Shown here piece by piece: positions 9,150 through 17,953 of a stretch of DNA of 64,000 nt. The stretch is from an uncultured Rubrobacteraceae bacterium (GTDB taxonomy: Bacteria > Actinomycetota > Rubrobacteria > Rubrobacterales > Rubrobacteraceae). Made by a program: the position numbers and the translations under genes. The DNA lies in contig CADCVH010000053.1 of assembly GCA_902806085.1 (NCBI GenBank), positions 1 through 64,000 of the forward strand, written 5' to 3'. The stretch's first letter is position 1; every line of letters begins with the position of its first letter. A model generated the notes under the pieces. It had not been told where the DNA came from. It worked only from the letters and a program-made list of their open reading frames with translations, and made no database searches.

Positions 9150-12100
9150 CCGCAGCACGCGGCCTCGTGGGGCGGGACGAGAGGGGGTCGGGCACGATAC
9201 GCATTCTTCAGCTCGAAGACAGCCGTCTGGACGCCGAACTCGAGCACGACGCCCTGGCCGAGGGCGGCATAGACTGCGAGATAGAGCGGGTGCAGACGCG
9301 CTCCGAGTTCTCCGCCGCCCTGCAAAAAGGCGGTTTCGACCTCATCCTGGCCGACTATGCGCTCCCCGGCTTCGACGGTCTCTCCGCGTTGGAGATAGTG
9401 CGAGGGGTCTGTCCCGAGGTGCCGTTCATCCTCATCTCCGGCACGCTCGGCGAGGAGGCGGCGATCGAAACCTTAAAAAGGGGCGCCACGGACTACGTTC
9501 TGAAACATCGCTTGGAGCGCCTCGCACCGGCGGTTCGCCGGGCTGTGCGCGAATTCGAGGAGCGAACCGAGCGCGAGCGCGCCGAGCAAGTGCTGCGGAA
9601 AAGTGAAGCAGAGTACCGCGCCATGTTCGAGCTCGCGGGCGTCGGGAAGGCGCAGGTCGATCCCCACACCGGGCGCTTCCTGCGCGTCAACCCGAAGCTC
9701 TGCGAGATCACCGGATACTCCGCCGAGGAGATGCTCCGGCTTACGCCCTCCGAGATCACGCACCCCGAAGATCGCGAGAGGGACGCCGAAGGCCTCAGGA
9801 GCATGATCTCCGGCAGGACCTCCGAATACTCCGCCGAGCAGCGCTACATGCGCAAGGACGGCACCACTATCTGGGTCGAGGTGAACACAACCCTCCTAAG
9901 GGATGAGGCCGGGCGGCCATCCCGCGCGGTCGCCACGATCCAGGACATCACGCATCGCAAGGGGGCCGAGGAAGAACTCGTTTGGTTGGCCTCGTTTCCG
10001 GATCTCAACCCAGATCCCATACTCGAGACCACCGTCGGGGGTGAGATTACCTACCTCAACGCTGCGGCGCGCGAGCGGTTCCCGGACTTGGGCGCGCTGG
10101 GTCTGCGGCACCCCGTGCTCGAAGGCCTGCAGGCGGTCGAACACGAGATCCGGGGAGGCGGCCGGCCCGTCGTCCGGGAGATCCAGGTCGACGGGTCCGC
10201 CTATCGGCAGATGATCATCTCGGTCCCGGAGAGGGAACTGCTGCGCTTCTACACGGCCGACACGACGGAGCAACACCGCGTCCAAGAGGCTCTCAGGCAG
10301 AGCGAGAAGAGGTTCCGTTCGTTGGTCCGCTACGCCTCGGACATCATCATGATCCTCGACGCCGATGGCACGATAGTCTACGAGAGCCCGGCTGTAGAGC
10401 TCGTGCTTGGTTTCAAGCCCGAAGAGAGGGTGGGCTTGGCCGCCCTCGACTTTATGCACCCGGACGATGCGGGGCCCGTGAGGAGTAAGCTGGCGGAACT
10501 TCTGGAAGAACCCGGGCGGCGCTTGTCGGTCGAGTATCGGGTCCGCGACAGGGCGGGGAGCTGGCATGATTTCGAGGCCATCGCGGTCAACCTGCTCGAC
10601 GATCCCATCATACGCGGGGTCGTCGTCAATACCCGCGACACCACTAAGCGTCGGCGGGCCGAGGAGGCGCTCAGACAGAGCGAGGAGCGTTTCAGGCTGC
10701 TCGCGGAGAAGACGAACGACCTGATCTGCCTCCACGAGCCCGACGGGCGCTACGTCTACGTCAGCCCCTCTTCCAAGCGGTTGCTCGGTTACGAGCCTGA
10801 TGAGCTGCTCGGTGCCGACCCTTACGCCCTGTTCCACCCTGATGACGCCTGGCGCATCCGCTCGGAGGCCCACCACAGGGTTCACCAGGGGCGGGGCGCC
10901 TCGATAACCTACCGGATCCGCAAGAAGAACGGCGAGTACACCTGGTTCGAGACGCTCACCGAGCCTATTCTGAACGACGACGGCAACGTCGTGCGCCTCC
11001 AGACCTCCTCGCGGGACGTCAGCGACCGCACCCGCGCCGAGGAGGCGCTCAGGCAGCGCGAGCAACTGTACCGCTCCGTGGTCGAGCAGAGCGTCGAGAA
11101 CATCTTTATCGTCGACCCCGAAGACAAACGTATCCTGGAGGCCAACGCGGCGCTGCAGCGCTCGTTGGGCCTCACGGCAGACGAACTTCAGGACATGACC
11201 CTCTACGACGTTGTCGCCCACGAACCCGGGAGCGTCGACGACAACACCAGACGCATCGTGGAACGGGGGCACTACTCCGTCGGCGAGAGAAAGTACCGGC
11301 GCAAAGACGGCTCCCTGTTAGACGTCGATGTGAACGTCAGCCTCGTGCTGTACGGCGGCAAGGAGGCCATGTGCATAGTCGCCCACGACGTCACCCAGCG
11401 GAACCGCTCCGAAGAGGATCTTCGCAGGAGCCTGAGCACCCTGCTGGCGCTCCGGGAGGCCGGCCAGGTCCTCGGTTCCACGCTGCGATCGGAAGAGGTC
11501 GTATCGAGGCTGCTGAAGATTATGCGCGGCGTCGCGGGGCTCACCGCGGCGGTCATCAGCAGGACCCGCGAAGATGGGGAGCTGCGCATCTGGCGTTCGG
11601 AAGGGCTGGAGGGCCTGTGGCCACGCATCCGATTCTCCCCGGAGGCCGAGCGCGCGCGCCTAGAGGTTCTGGAGGATCAGCAGCGGCGCCTGCTCCGTCT
11701 GCGAAGCTCCGAGCACTCCGGTAACAACGGCCTGGTGCTGTACCTGCCGCTAAAGGTCAGGGACCGTGTCGCGGGGATCCTCGAGGCCTACGGCTCGGAG
11801 TCGTTGGCCCAAGACGATACGATCGAGGTGCTGAGCAGCCTCTCCAGCCAGGCCGCCAGCGCCCTGGAGAACGCCCAGCTCTACGAGGAGTTGGCCGAGC
11901 GAGAGCGGATGCTGCAGGATCTGATCGGGAAGCTGCTCGGGGCCCAGGAAGAGGAGCGCCGCCGGGTGGCCTACGAGGTGCACGACGGGCTGGCCCAGGT
12001 CGCGGCCGCCGCCCACCAGCACCTCCAGGCTTTCGCCCGTCGCCACCCGCCTGAGGCGGAGAAGGGGCGAAACGATCTGCAGCGGATCCTCAAGCTCGTC

Positions 12101-12571
12101 AGGGGGACGGTCTCGGACGCCAGACGCATCATCGCGAACCTGAGGCCGACGACCCTCGACGACCTCGGGCTGGTGGCGACCCTCTCCCTGGAGGTCGAGC
12201 GCCTCCGCGAAGAGGGGTATGGGGTCGACTATGAAGAGACCGCCGGGGAGGATCGTCTGCCCGAGACGGTAGAGATCGCCTTCTACCGCATAGCCCAGGA
12301 AGCCTTGACCAACATGCGCAAGCACGCCAGGGCCCGGCGGGTCCGCATAGAACTGCTGCGCGAAGTGGAGGAGGTGCGCCTCGTGGTCTCTGATGACGGA
12401 CGAGGGTTTGACCCGGCCGCGCCGCCCCTGGAGAGCGGGCCCGGAGAGCGGGTCGGCCTGGCCGGGATGCGGGAGCGCATCGGCGCTCTCGGAGGGACGC
12501 TCCGGGTCGACAGCCGTCCCGGCGGCGGTACCTCGGTGGTGGCCAACGTACCTCTGGCGCTCACGAGGTGA
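9146..12571 (+). CDS. Receiver-PAS(5)-GAF sensor histidine kinase
   Basis: This is a soluble kinase of about 1141 residues. It has an N-terminal receiver (acidic pair in LEDS, Asp 70 in LADYALPG, Lys in VLKHR), then five PAS modules starting near 156, 278, 390, 516 and 641. A GAF-like domain (about 763-900), a HisKA_3 dimerisation domain and a HATPase (about 1028-1138) follow. The phosphoacceptor is His 946 in EVHDGLAQV, the NarX/UhpB class. The TTG at 9146 overlaps the previous stop (TTGA); a GTG at 9167 is the alternative. No membrane segment is seen, so PAS ligands or redox cues are probably cytosolic. The NarL-type regulator at 12730 is the expected partner. Confidence 0.88.
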   Translation: MTAARGLVGRDERGSGTIRILQLEDSRLDAELEHDALAEGGIDCEIERVQTRSEFSAALQKGGFDLILADYALPGFDGLSALEIVRGVCPEVPFILISGTLGEEAAIETLKRGATDYVLKHRLERLAPAVRRAVREFEERTERERAEQVLRKSEAEYRAMFELAGVGKAQVDPHTGRFLRVNPKLCEITGYSAEEMLRLTPSEITHPEDRERDAEGLRSMISGRTSEYSAEQRYMRKDGTTIWVEVNTTLLRDEAGRPSRAVATIQDITHRKGAEEELVWLASFPDLNPDPILETTVGGEITYLNAAARERFPDLGALGLRHPVLEGLQAVEHEIRGGGRPVVREIQVDGSAYRQMIISVPERELLRFYTADTTEQHRVQEALRQSEKRFRSLVRYASDIIMILDADGTIVYESPAVELVLGFKPEERVGLAALDFMHPDDAGPVRSKLAELLEEPGRRLSVEYRVRDRAGSWHDFEAIAVNLLDDPIIRGVVVNTRDTTKRRRAEEALRQSEERFRLLAEKTNDLICLHEPDGRYVYVSPSSKRLLGYEPDELLGADPYALFHPDDAWRIRSEAHHRVHQGRGASITYRIRKKNGEYTWFETLTEPILNDDGNVVRLQTSSRDVSDRTRAEEALRQREQLYRSVVEQSVENIFIVDPEDKRILEANAALQRSLGLTADELQDMTLYDVVAHEPGSVDDNTRRIVERGHYSVGERKYRRKDGSLLDVDVNVSLVLYGGKEAMCIVAHDVTQRNRSEEDLRRSLSTLLALREAGQVLGSTLRSEEVVSRLLKIMRGVAGLTAAVISRTREDGELRIWRSEGLEGLWPRIRFSPEAERARLEVLEDQQRRLLRLRSSEHSGNNGLVLYLPLKVRDRVAGILEAYGSESLAQDDTIEVLSSLSSQAASALENAQLYEELAERERMLQDLIGKLLGAQEEERRRVAYEVHDGLAQVAAAAHQHLQAFARRHPPEAEKGRNDLQRILKLVRGTVSDARRIIANLRPTTLDDLGLVATLSLEVERLREEGYGVDYEETAGEDRLPETVEIAFYRIAQEALTNMRKHARARRVRIELLREVEEVRLVVSDDGRGFDPAAPPLESGPGERVGLAGMRERIGALGGTLRVDSRPGGGTSVVANVPLALTR

Positions 12572-12614
12572 TCCATCTGCGACGCAGGACCGTAAGGTCC
12601 CTCGGACCCGAAAA

Positions 12615-12634
12615 GATCATCCGTTTGGATGATC
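12615..12634 (+). promoter_or_regulatory. Inverted repeat between kinase and NarL-type regulator
   Basis: GATCATCC and GGATGATC form a perfect 8-bp dyad around GTTT in the 158-base spacer. It could be an operator for the regulator or a transcript hairpin. There is no T tract. Confidence 0.35.
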
Positions 12635-12729
12635 CCGAAGGTGCCCTTTCAAGGATAGCCTGATAACGTAAGATGGCTCGGCGCGGGCGCATGTTTTGAC
12701 GGGCGTTTTTCTAGCATTGGGGTGGAAAC

Positions 12730-13446
12730 GTGGAGGGAAACGAGGCATCCGGGCTCAACGAGGGGCGCACAGCGACGCGACTCGTCGTCGTAGACGACCA
12801 CGACCTCGCCCGCGAGGGGATCAAAGACATGCTCTTGGACGAGGCCGATATCGAGGTTGTGGGCGAGGCCGCCAACGGCCGGGAGGCGCTACTGGTGTGC
12901 TCGCGAACGCGGCCCGACATGCTGCTCATGGACGTGCGCATGCCGGAGATGGACGGGCTGGCAGCCACGAGCGAGATCAAGAAGAGGTACCCCGAAACCA
13001 GCGTTCTTATGATTACGATGCACGAGAACCCAGACTACCTGCTGGAGGCGCTTAAGGCGGGCGCGGCGGGCTACGTGCTCAAGGACGCCCCCCAGGAGGA
13101 GGTCATCGGGGCCGTGCGACGGGTACGCGAGGGCGAGTCGCCCCTGGATTCCGAGCTCGCGGCACGACTGCTCCGGCGATTGGCGGCCGGGGAGGGGGCG
13201 AAGGGCCCCCGGCGGCCCGCCGGGGACCCTTCTTCCGGCCAACTCACGCCCAGAGAGCTCGAGGTCTTGCGGCTGATGAAGAGGGGGCTTACCAACCGTC
13301 AGATCGCCGAAGAGCTGGTGATAAGCTTGGGCACGGCCAAGAACCACGTTGAGCACATCATAGCCAAGCTGGGAACATCCGATCGTACTCAGGCGGTCGT
13401 GAAGGCGCTAGAGTTGGGTATCCTGGACCTGATCACCGAACCTTAG
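12730..13446 (+). CDS. NarL/FixJ-family response regulator
   Basis: This 238-residue DNA-binding regulator has a receiver domain (acidic pocket at D22-D23, phosphoacceptor Asp 68 in LLMDVRMP, Lys 118 in LKDA). A C-terminal LuxR-type helix-turn-helix (about 175-235) contains LTPRELEVLRLM and NRQIAEELV. The GTG start at 12730 follows GGTGG. It sits after the HisKA_3 kinase at 9146, the class of kinase that normally pairs with NarL-type regulators, so it is the probable output of the island. Confidence 0.92.
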   Translation: MEGNEASGLNEGRTATRLVVVDDHDLAREGIKDMLLDEADIEVVGEAANGREALLVCSRTRPDMLLMDVRMPEMDGLAATSEIKKRYPETSVLMITMHENPDYLLEALKAGAAGYVLKDAPQEEVIGAVRRVREGESPLDSELAARLLRRLAAGEGAKGPRRPAGDPSSGQLTPRELEVLRLMKRGLTNRQIAEELVISLGTAKNHVEHIIAKLGTSDRTQAVVKALELGILDLITEP

Positions 13447-14020
13447 CGCCGCGCCGGACAGATCCCCGTCCCCATGAAGTAAACGTACGCGCGAATGCGT
13501 CGCGGAGGACGCGGCTATGGGCTCCCGTACCGGGTGGTCTCGTCGAACAGCAGACGACCCGTTCGCAATGTTGATCTGCTGCTTGAGTTGTTCGGTGCTG
13601 CAAGGCCAAGGAATTCTGCGGTCCGTACGGGTGACCTCTCGCCGCGGCTCCGGCTCGTCTTCGAAGGTGGGAGCCAACTCCAGTACGTGGATGCCCCTGG
13701 TATCCTCTACTCTATCCAGGAGTTCCAGAACCGTCCTGCGCCGACTCATGTCGAGCCCGAGCGCTAGCAAAAGTACCTTGACCCCCGTCAGCCCCCCGAA
13801 ACACCCAAAGAGGTATCGGGCAGGTACCTCACGTTGTAGTCGGGATTCCGGAGGAGCAACACCAAAGCTCGACAGATTATCGGATCTCCACACACGGCTA
13901 AGGTTGCCTGATCGAAGCGCAAGCAGCTTGTCGCTTCGGTCTCAAGGTCGCGCGTCGCGCTCTCTCTTTCGAGCAATAGTTGCCCCCGTATACACTGGTT
14001 TTGGCAGCTATAATGCCTAG
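13408..14020 (-). pseudogene. Receiver-like protein gene with a frameshift
   Basis: On the minus strand one frame gives a start-like TTG near 13925 and LAVCGDPIICRALVLLLR up to SLGVSGG and a stop. The neighbouring frame continues as GLTGVKVLLLALGLD, then LELLDRVEDTRG and VLELAPTFEDEP, then PWPCSTEQLKQQI. The layout resembles CheY-like domains without the usual catalytic residues. The switch lies in the C6 run 13792-13797, read on the minus strand as G_GGG_GGC, the same context as the kinase frameshift at 6689. The 3' end overlaps the NarL-type gene by 39 bases. The function is unknown. Confidence 0.5.
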
Positions 14021-14205
14021 GTAGTCTAAACCTCACATCTGCCAACCGGCCCATTTTTTGTTGGGTGATATTTCCTGGCGCTACAAGCATTCGACAGTAA
14101 AGAGCGCGAAGCGTCAAACCGCTTACGTCCCTCGCGTCCTACAAGCACTTACAGCTGTAGATTCGCACAGCGTTTCGAGACACTTTTATCGTAAGCGACC
14201 TCCGC

Positions 14206-14747
14206 TCAGATTGGTGCGAAGTCTTCTTTGAAGACAGTCCAACGCTCGCGCCCGGCATTAAAGCGGACGGCTGCGGGGTAGTCGTTGTAGACACCAACTC
14301 CTCCGCCGGGATTACAGATCTGAGTGACAGAGACGACCGCCTCGGGTTTGCCGTTAGTGAAGGGATAGTCGATGAAGGCGACATTCGCGGAGGTGTTGTT
14401 CAGTGTGGCGCGGTGAACGAACGACTCGGAATCGCGCGTAACGACCACCCGAAATGCAGAGCCCACCGGCACCGCAGCTCGGTCCCGGTTAGAAGATAGC
14501 CCAACTTCCCCGGCTCACGAAGTCATACCAGACGCCGATATTGTGATCGTATGTGCCGCCGGACGCTGGCGAAACTGAAAAGATAGCATCAGCGTCGCCG
14601 TTGTTATGTTGGGTGTCGAGGTAAGTGTAATCGCCTCGACTGTCCTTGTCCGTAGCGCAATGGAGAAACGCGTTTCGGGCGGCTGTCTCGTCGCGTTCTG
14701 CTTTCTCGGCGCAACGGGTAGCGCCGGACGCGGTTTTGTCGGATGTT
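14206..14747 (-). pseudogene. Two-repeat DUF7452-like secreted-type protein, truncated and frameshifted
   Basis: Two consecutive copies of one domain can be read. The first (about 14670-14485) includes FLHCATDK, DYTYLDTQHNNGDADAIF and GGTYDHNIGVWYD. The second (14472-14206) includes FVHRATLNNTS, FIDYPFTNGKPEAVVSVTQ and NPGGGVGVYNDYPAAVRF. This FVH-ATxxN-S...NPGG...GVxY pattern fits the DUF7452 family as I recall it. An extra base near 14490 puts a TAA after WAIF; reading past it in the next frame gives NRDRAAVPVGSAFRV. The 5' end has no start or signal peptide and stops next to the palindrome at 14750. Confidence 0.65.
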
Positions 14748-14749
14748 CA

Positions 14750-14793
14750 GGCTCGGCCCTACACGACCCAAGCCGGTCGTGTAGGGCCGAGCC
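14750..14793. repeat. 44-bp near-perfect palindrome (19-bp stem)
   Basis: Arms 14750-14768 and 14775-14793 are perfect reverse complements around a 6-base loop (CAAGCC). There is no T tract on either side. It sits exactly where the DUF7452-like remnant loses its 5' end. It could be a bidirectional transcription block or a relic of a mobile element. Confidence 0.75.
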
Positions 14794-15097
14794 ACCACTC
14801 TTCCTTGCTCGGGTGGGCGTGACCACTTCCTCAAGACTTTGCGGCCTGTCAACACCTTCACTGGATCCTCTTTTCCGCGGTACGTCTCACCCGATAGGAC
14901 ACAATAAGGCTATGATGATCATTGATATAAGATCGCTGACCCTCGCAAGAGGGGTTTCGCGAACCAAATTTCGCGGTTCTTGGGTGTTGATGCACGAAGG
15001 TAGCCTGTCGACGCGTAGACGCCGCGACCTATGGACCGTTCTTCATAAAGAAGGAGGGTAATCTGGAGAGGCGGCTTTATCGCAGAAGGGACCTCTA
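14794..15097. other. Gene-free stretch before the IS element
   Basis: This stretch is more AT-rich than its surroundings (for example around 14910-14935). No credible coding frame or repeat is visible. It is probably decayed sequence flanking the transposon. Confidence 0.4.
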
Positions 15098-15106
15098 GAG
15101 CGTTTG

Positions 15107-15706
15107 TCACAGCGATTGGTCCAGCGGACGGTAGCCGCGGTGCTCGAAAAAGCCCCGCGCATCGTTCGCCGTCACCGCATCGAGCGCCAGGCCCATCGCT
15201 TCCAGCAAGGCTTCTCGGGTGCGGGCTCCGGCCCTCCTCAGCGACGCCTTGAGCTTTGAGAACGCCTCTTCTATGGGGTTGAGGTCCGGCGAGTAGGGCG
15301 GCAGGTACAACAGTTCGCATCCGCACGCCTCGATCAGCTCGCGCACCCGCCCGCCCTTGTGCGCGGAGAGGTTGTCCATCACCACGATCCGTCCGGGCGA
15401 AAGCGAGGGGGCCAAGACCTTCCCCACATAGGCCTCAAAGACCGCCCTCGTGGTCGCGCCCTCCACCGCCAGGGAAGGCCCCATCCCCGATCCGCTCATG
15501 CTCGAGAGCAGGGTGACGTTCGCCCCCCAGTTGCGCGGCGCTTCGAAGCTCACCCGAGAGCCCCGGCGCGACCAGCCGTAGATCGGCGAGAGCGAGGTGT
15601 TGGTGGAGCACTCGTCCACGAACACCAAGCGCCTCCCGTCCAAGCTTCCCGAGACCAGCGCGCGCCAGGCCGCCCTCAAGAACTCGTCGCGTTCTGTCGC
15701 TCCCAC
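15107..15706 (-). CDS. IS630-family transposase, DDE catalytic half (orfB)
   Basis: This 200-residue frame contains the DDE triad of IS630 transposases: Asp in VFVDECS, Asp in VVMDNLSAHK, and Glu in PPYSPDLNPIEEAFSKLK. It is probably made as a fusion with orfA by -1 frameshifting, because the frames overlap by 31 bases. The slippery heptamer C_CCA_AAA lies at 15721-15715 in the correct phase. The GTG at 15706 is only the first in-frame start and need not be used. Confidence 0.9.
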   Translation of the reverse strand: MGATERDEFLRAAWRALVSGSLDGRRLVFVDECSTNTSLSPIYGWSRRGSRVSFEAPRNWGANVTLLSSMSGSGMGPSLAVEGATTRAVFEAYVGKVLAPSLSPGRIVVMDNLSAHKGGRVRELIEACGCELLYLPPYSPDLNPIEEAFSKLKASLRRAGARTREALLEAMGLALDAVTANDARGFFEHRGYRPLDQSL

Positions 15707-16053
15707 GCTCCGTCTTTTGGGCTGAAGCCCATCTTCCTCAAGAGCCGACTGAGGGTCGACTCGCTCACCGAAACCCCCGCCATCGCCTCCAAGAAACGGC
15801 GCCTGTCCTTGAGGGTAGCGGCGGGTCTCTCCTCCACGTCGGACTCAAGGAGCGCCCTGGCCCTCTCGTCGAGCTTGGGTTTGGAGCCGGGGTGCCTTCT
15901 TGGGGCGAGGGTCCTGCCCTCTCGGCGGGCCGCCGCGTAGCGTTTGATGGAGGTGCGGCTCACCCCGAAGGTCTTGGCCGCCTCGCTCTTTGGCATCCCC
16001 CTGTCCACGGCTTCGAGTATCTTTGCGCGCAGGTCTTCCGAGTAGGCTTTCAT
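15676..16053 (-). CDS. IS630-family transposase, N-terminal DNA-binding half (orfA)
   Basis: This product of about 125 residues has a helix-turn-helix (SEAAKTFGVSRTSIKRY) and a second winged-helix-like segment (LSRLLRKMGFSPK), typical of the DNA-binding part of IS630 transposases. I chose the ATG at 16053 (MKAYSEDLRAK), because family homology begins there; the frame is open to 16083. Near its 3' end is a CCCAAAA slip site that would switch ribosomes into orfB. Confidence 0.87.
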   Translation of the reverse strand: MKAYSEDLRAKILEAVDRGMPKSEAAKTFGVSRTSIKRYAAARREGRTLAPRRHPGSKPKLDERARALLESDVEERPAATLKDRRRFLEAMAGVSVSESTLSRLLRKMGFSPKDGAWERQNATSS

Positions 16054-16109
16054 GCGCCAATGGTGCTCCCGGACCAACAACACCGCAACTTGCTCTAGAA
16101 CCTCAAAAC

Positions 16110-17786
16110 CTACCCCTCCAGCCTCACCGTACCCGCCTTCTCGCTACGGACTTCCACCTCGAGGGGGCCTTCGCCGCGCACGACCCAGACGCATCGTTTG
16201 GCGTGGTCCGAGGGCAGGCCCTGGAAGAACGCCGGTCCTTTCCACCGGCCGCCGACGAGGGCCGAACGGCCGGCGAGGTGCCCGAGGTCGGCCTCCGGCT
16301 CGCCGGAGATGAGGGTCGCGCCCTCGGGCAGGTTCAGGACGGCTTTTACGGGCTTGACGAGCTTTTTGTCGGCGGCGACGCGGGTGACGTTGGTGGGCAG
16401 GTAGCCGGTGTTCTCGATTCGCAGCTCCAACCGTCGCACGTCGGGGGAGAGCCCTTCTGTTTGGAGGTCCGCCTGGAGGCGGGGGGCGGTGGAGGCGTGG
16501 GCGAGGGCGAAGCGGGCCAGCTTCTCGCACTCCGCACGCAGGTACTTCGGGGGCGGGTTCTGGTGGGTGAACTTGGTCTTCCAGCCGCCGACCTCGACGG
16601 GCCCGAGCTGGGGGTGGTCGAAGGGGGCCCAGGGGGAGAAGCCCTCCCCGCCGAGCTCGCGGTCGTTCCAGGAGAGCATCTTCAGGGAGGCCTCTTCGGG
16701 CGGGTCTCGGAAAAAGGAGATGAAGTCCTTTACCTCGACGCCGGCGGCGGCTGGCAGGGACCAGAACTCCACGGTGAAGGCGAAGACGCCGTAGTAGTCG
16801 AAGGCCCAGTCGTCGAAGGCGCCGGTTATGAACTTGTTCTCCTCGTAGCGGAAGTCGTGGTAGACGGAGATGTTCGGGTAGCCGGTAAGGTCGGTGCCCC
16901 GGTCCCCGATGGCCTTGTAGACGGCGAGGTCGTGGTCTGGCATCTCCTTGTCGTCCCGGTCCGAGTACGGGCGCAGGATCGCGCCGCAGAAGGTGTGGTG
17001 GCTGTGGATGGAGAACACGTTGCGGCGGGCGAGCAGGGCGTCCACGTGCGCCCTCGATTCCGGTTCCGAGAGCGGGTAGGGGCCCGCGCCGCCCTGGTCG
17101 GCGTCCTCGCGCCAGCGGTACGGGTACTGGCGGTTCATGTCGAGGCCGTGGAAGGGGCGGGCTATCTTCCGCTCGAAGCCGTCGAAACCCTCGAATAGGC
17201 CCTCTTTGTAGAGGCGGTAGTAGGTGGCCCCCGGCTCCGCTTCGTCCGGGGCGCGGGGGACCATCAGGCGTTCGTCCCCCTCGGAGACCCGCCACTCGCC
17301 GCCCGGGTCCTCGACGCGCATCTGGAGGACGTGGCCGTCGCCGTCGATATCTTCGGGCTGGAGGCCCGGCTCCGGCTCCGGCTCGGGCCAGGGGCGCGGG
17401 TTGGAGCGCAGGGTGTGGGGGGTGGTCAGGTAGTACTCGGCGCCGTCGGGGGAGAGGCGGGGGAGGACGTAAAAGGTTTGTTCGTCCAGGAGGCGGGTGA
17501 CGAGGTCGTCCGAACCGTGGCCTTGCAGGAGGTGTTCGATCAGGTACAGCGCCGCCATCGAGCCCGTCACCTCGCCGGCGTGGGTGTTGCCGTCGACCCA
17601 GAAGGCCGGCTTCTCGGAGGCGGGCCCGGTCCGGGCGTTGGTCAGCTCTGCGAGCCAGATCTCACGCCCCTCCCCGCTCCTGCCCGCGGACCCCACCCGG
17701 CACAGGTTCGGGTGCTCTTCGGCGAGGGCGTGCAGGGTTTGCGTCAGTTCCTCGTAGCGCAGGTATCTGTCGAAGGTCGTCCTCAT
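16110..17786 (-). CDS. M14-family zinc carboxypeptidase
   Basis: This 558-residue peptidase has the M14 zinc site: His 69 and Glu 72 in NTHAGE, and a further His in IHSHHT (about 261-264). The catalytic Glu 340 lies in TVEFWSLP. A roughly 200-residue C-terminal extension looks beta-rich and contains RIENTGYLPTNVT. There is no signal peptide or membrane segment, so it is probably cytosolic, unlike secreted carboxypeptidases. It may act on peptides or on cell-wall peptide fragments; the substrate is unknown. Its stop lies 15 bases from the IS630 right end, so the insertion just missed the gene. Confidence 0.9.
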   Translation of the reverse strand: MRTTFDRYLRYEELTQTLHALAEEHPNLCRVGSAGRSGEGREIWLAELTNARTGPASEKPAFWVDGNTHAGEVTGSMAALYLIEHLLQGHGSDDLVTRLLDEQTFYVLPRLSPDGAEYYLTTPHTLRSNPRPWPEPEPEPGLQPEDIDGDGHVLQMRVEDPGGEWRVSEGDERLMVPRAPDEAEPGATYYRLYKEGLFEGFDGFERKIARPFHGLDMNRQYPYRWREDADQGGAGPYPLSEPESRAHVDALLARRNVFSIHSHHTFCGAILRPYSDRDDKEMPDHDLAVYKAIGDRGTDLTGYPNISVYHDFRYEENKFITGAFDDWAFDYYGVFAFTVEFWSLPAAAGVEVKDFISFFRDPPEEASLKMLSWNDRELGGEGFSPWAPFDHPQLGPVEVGGWKTKFTHQNPPPKYLRAECEKLARFALAHASTAPRLQADLQTEGLSPDVRRLELRIENTGYLPTNVTRVAADKKLVKPVKAVLNLPEGATLISGEPEADLGHLAGRSALVGGRWKGPAFFQGLPSDHAKRCVWVVRGEGPLEVEVRSEKAGTVRLEG

Positions 17787-17871
17787 GTCTCCTCTGGGGG
17801 GATTCGGGCCGGAACCCGCATATTATGGACCATTTCGGGCCCGAGGTTACCCCAAGATGTGCCGCCCGGAT

Positions 17872-17900
17872 TTGACATGCTCCCCTATGTTGGGTAACGT
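17872..17900 (+). promoter_or_regulatory. Sigma-70-type promoter for the Ser/Thr kinase gene
   Basis: A perfect TTGACA (17872-17877), a 17-base spacer and TAACGT (17895-17900) predict a start near 17907, leaving a leader of about 47 bases. A second TATAAT at 17946-17951 is only two bases before the GTG and would start transcription inside the gene. Confidence 0.55.
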
Positions 17901-17953
17901 CGTTATCTCCCTGGTGATGCTGTTTCTGGAGGGCATCGAGGGCTATATAATCG

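Larger units (their letters stand above)
15098..16095 (-). mobile_element. IS630-type insertion sequence, 998 bp
   Basis: The element runs from GAGCGTTTG at 15098 to the inverted end finishing at 16095. The two 25-base ends match at GAGC and TTGGTCC and at 14 of 25 positions overall. Both ends are flanked by TA (15096-15097 and 16096-16097), the TA target duplication typical of IS630/Tc1 elements. It carries two overlapping minus-strand frames, both uninterrupted, so it could be active. It inserted between the graveyard region and the end of the M14 peptidase gene. Confidence 0.85.

Noticed and set aside
13495-13767. Plus-strand frames after the NarL-type regulator
   Set aside because: The minus strand of this interval carries the receiver-like sequence with family-like motifs; the plus frames show none.
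17946-17951. TATAAT as promoter of the Ser/Thr kinase
   Set aside because: It lies two bases before the GTG and would start transcripts inside the gene; the TTGACA-17-TAACGT pair upstream fits better.
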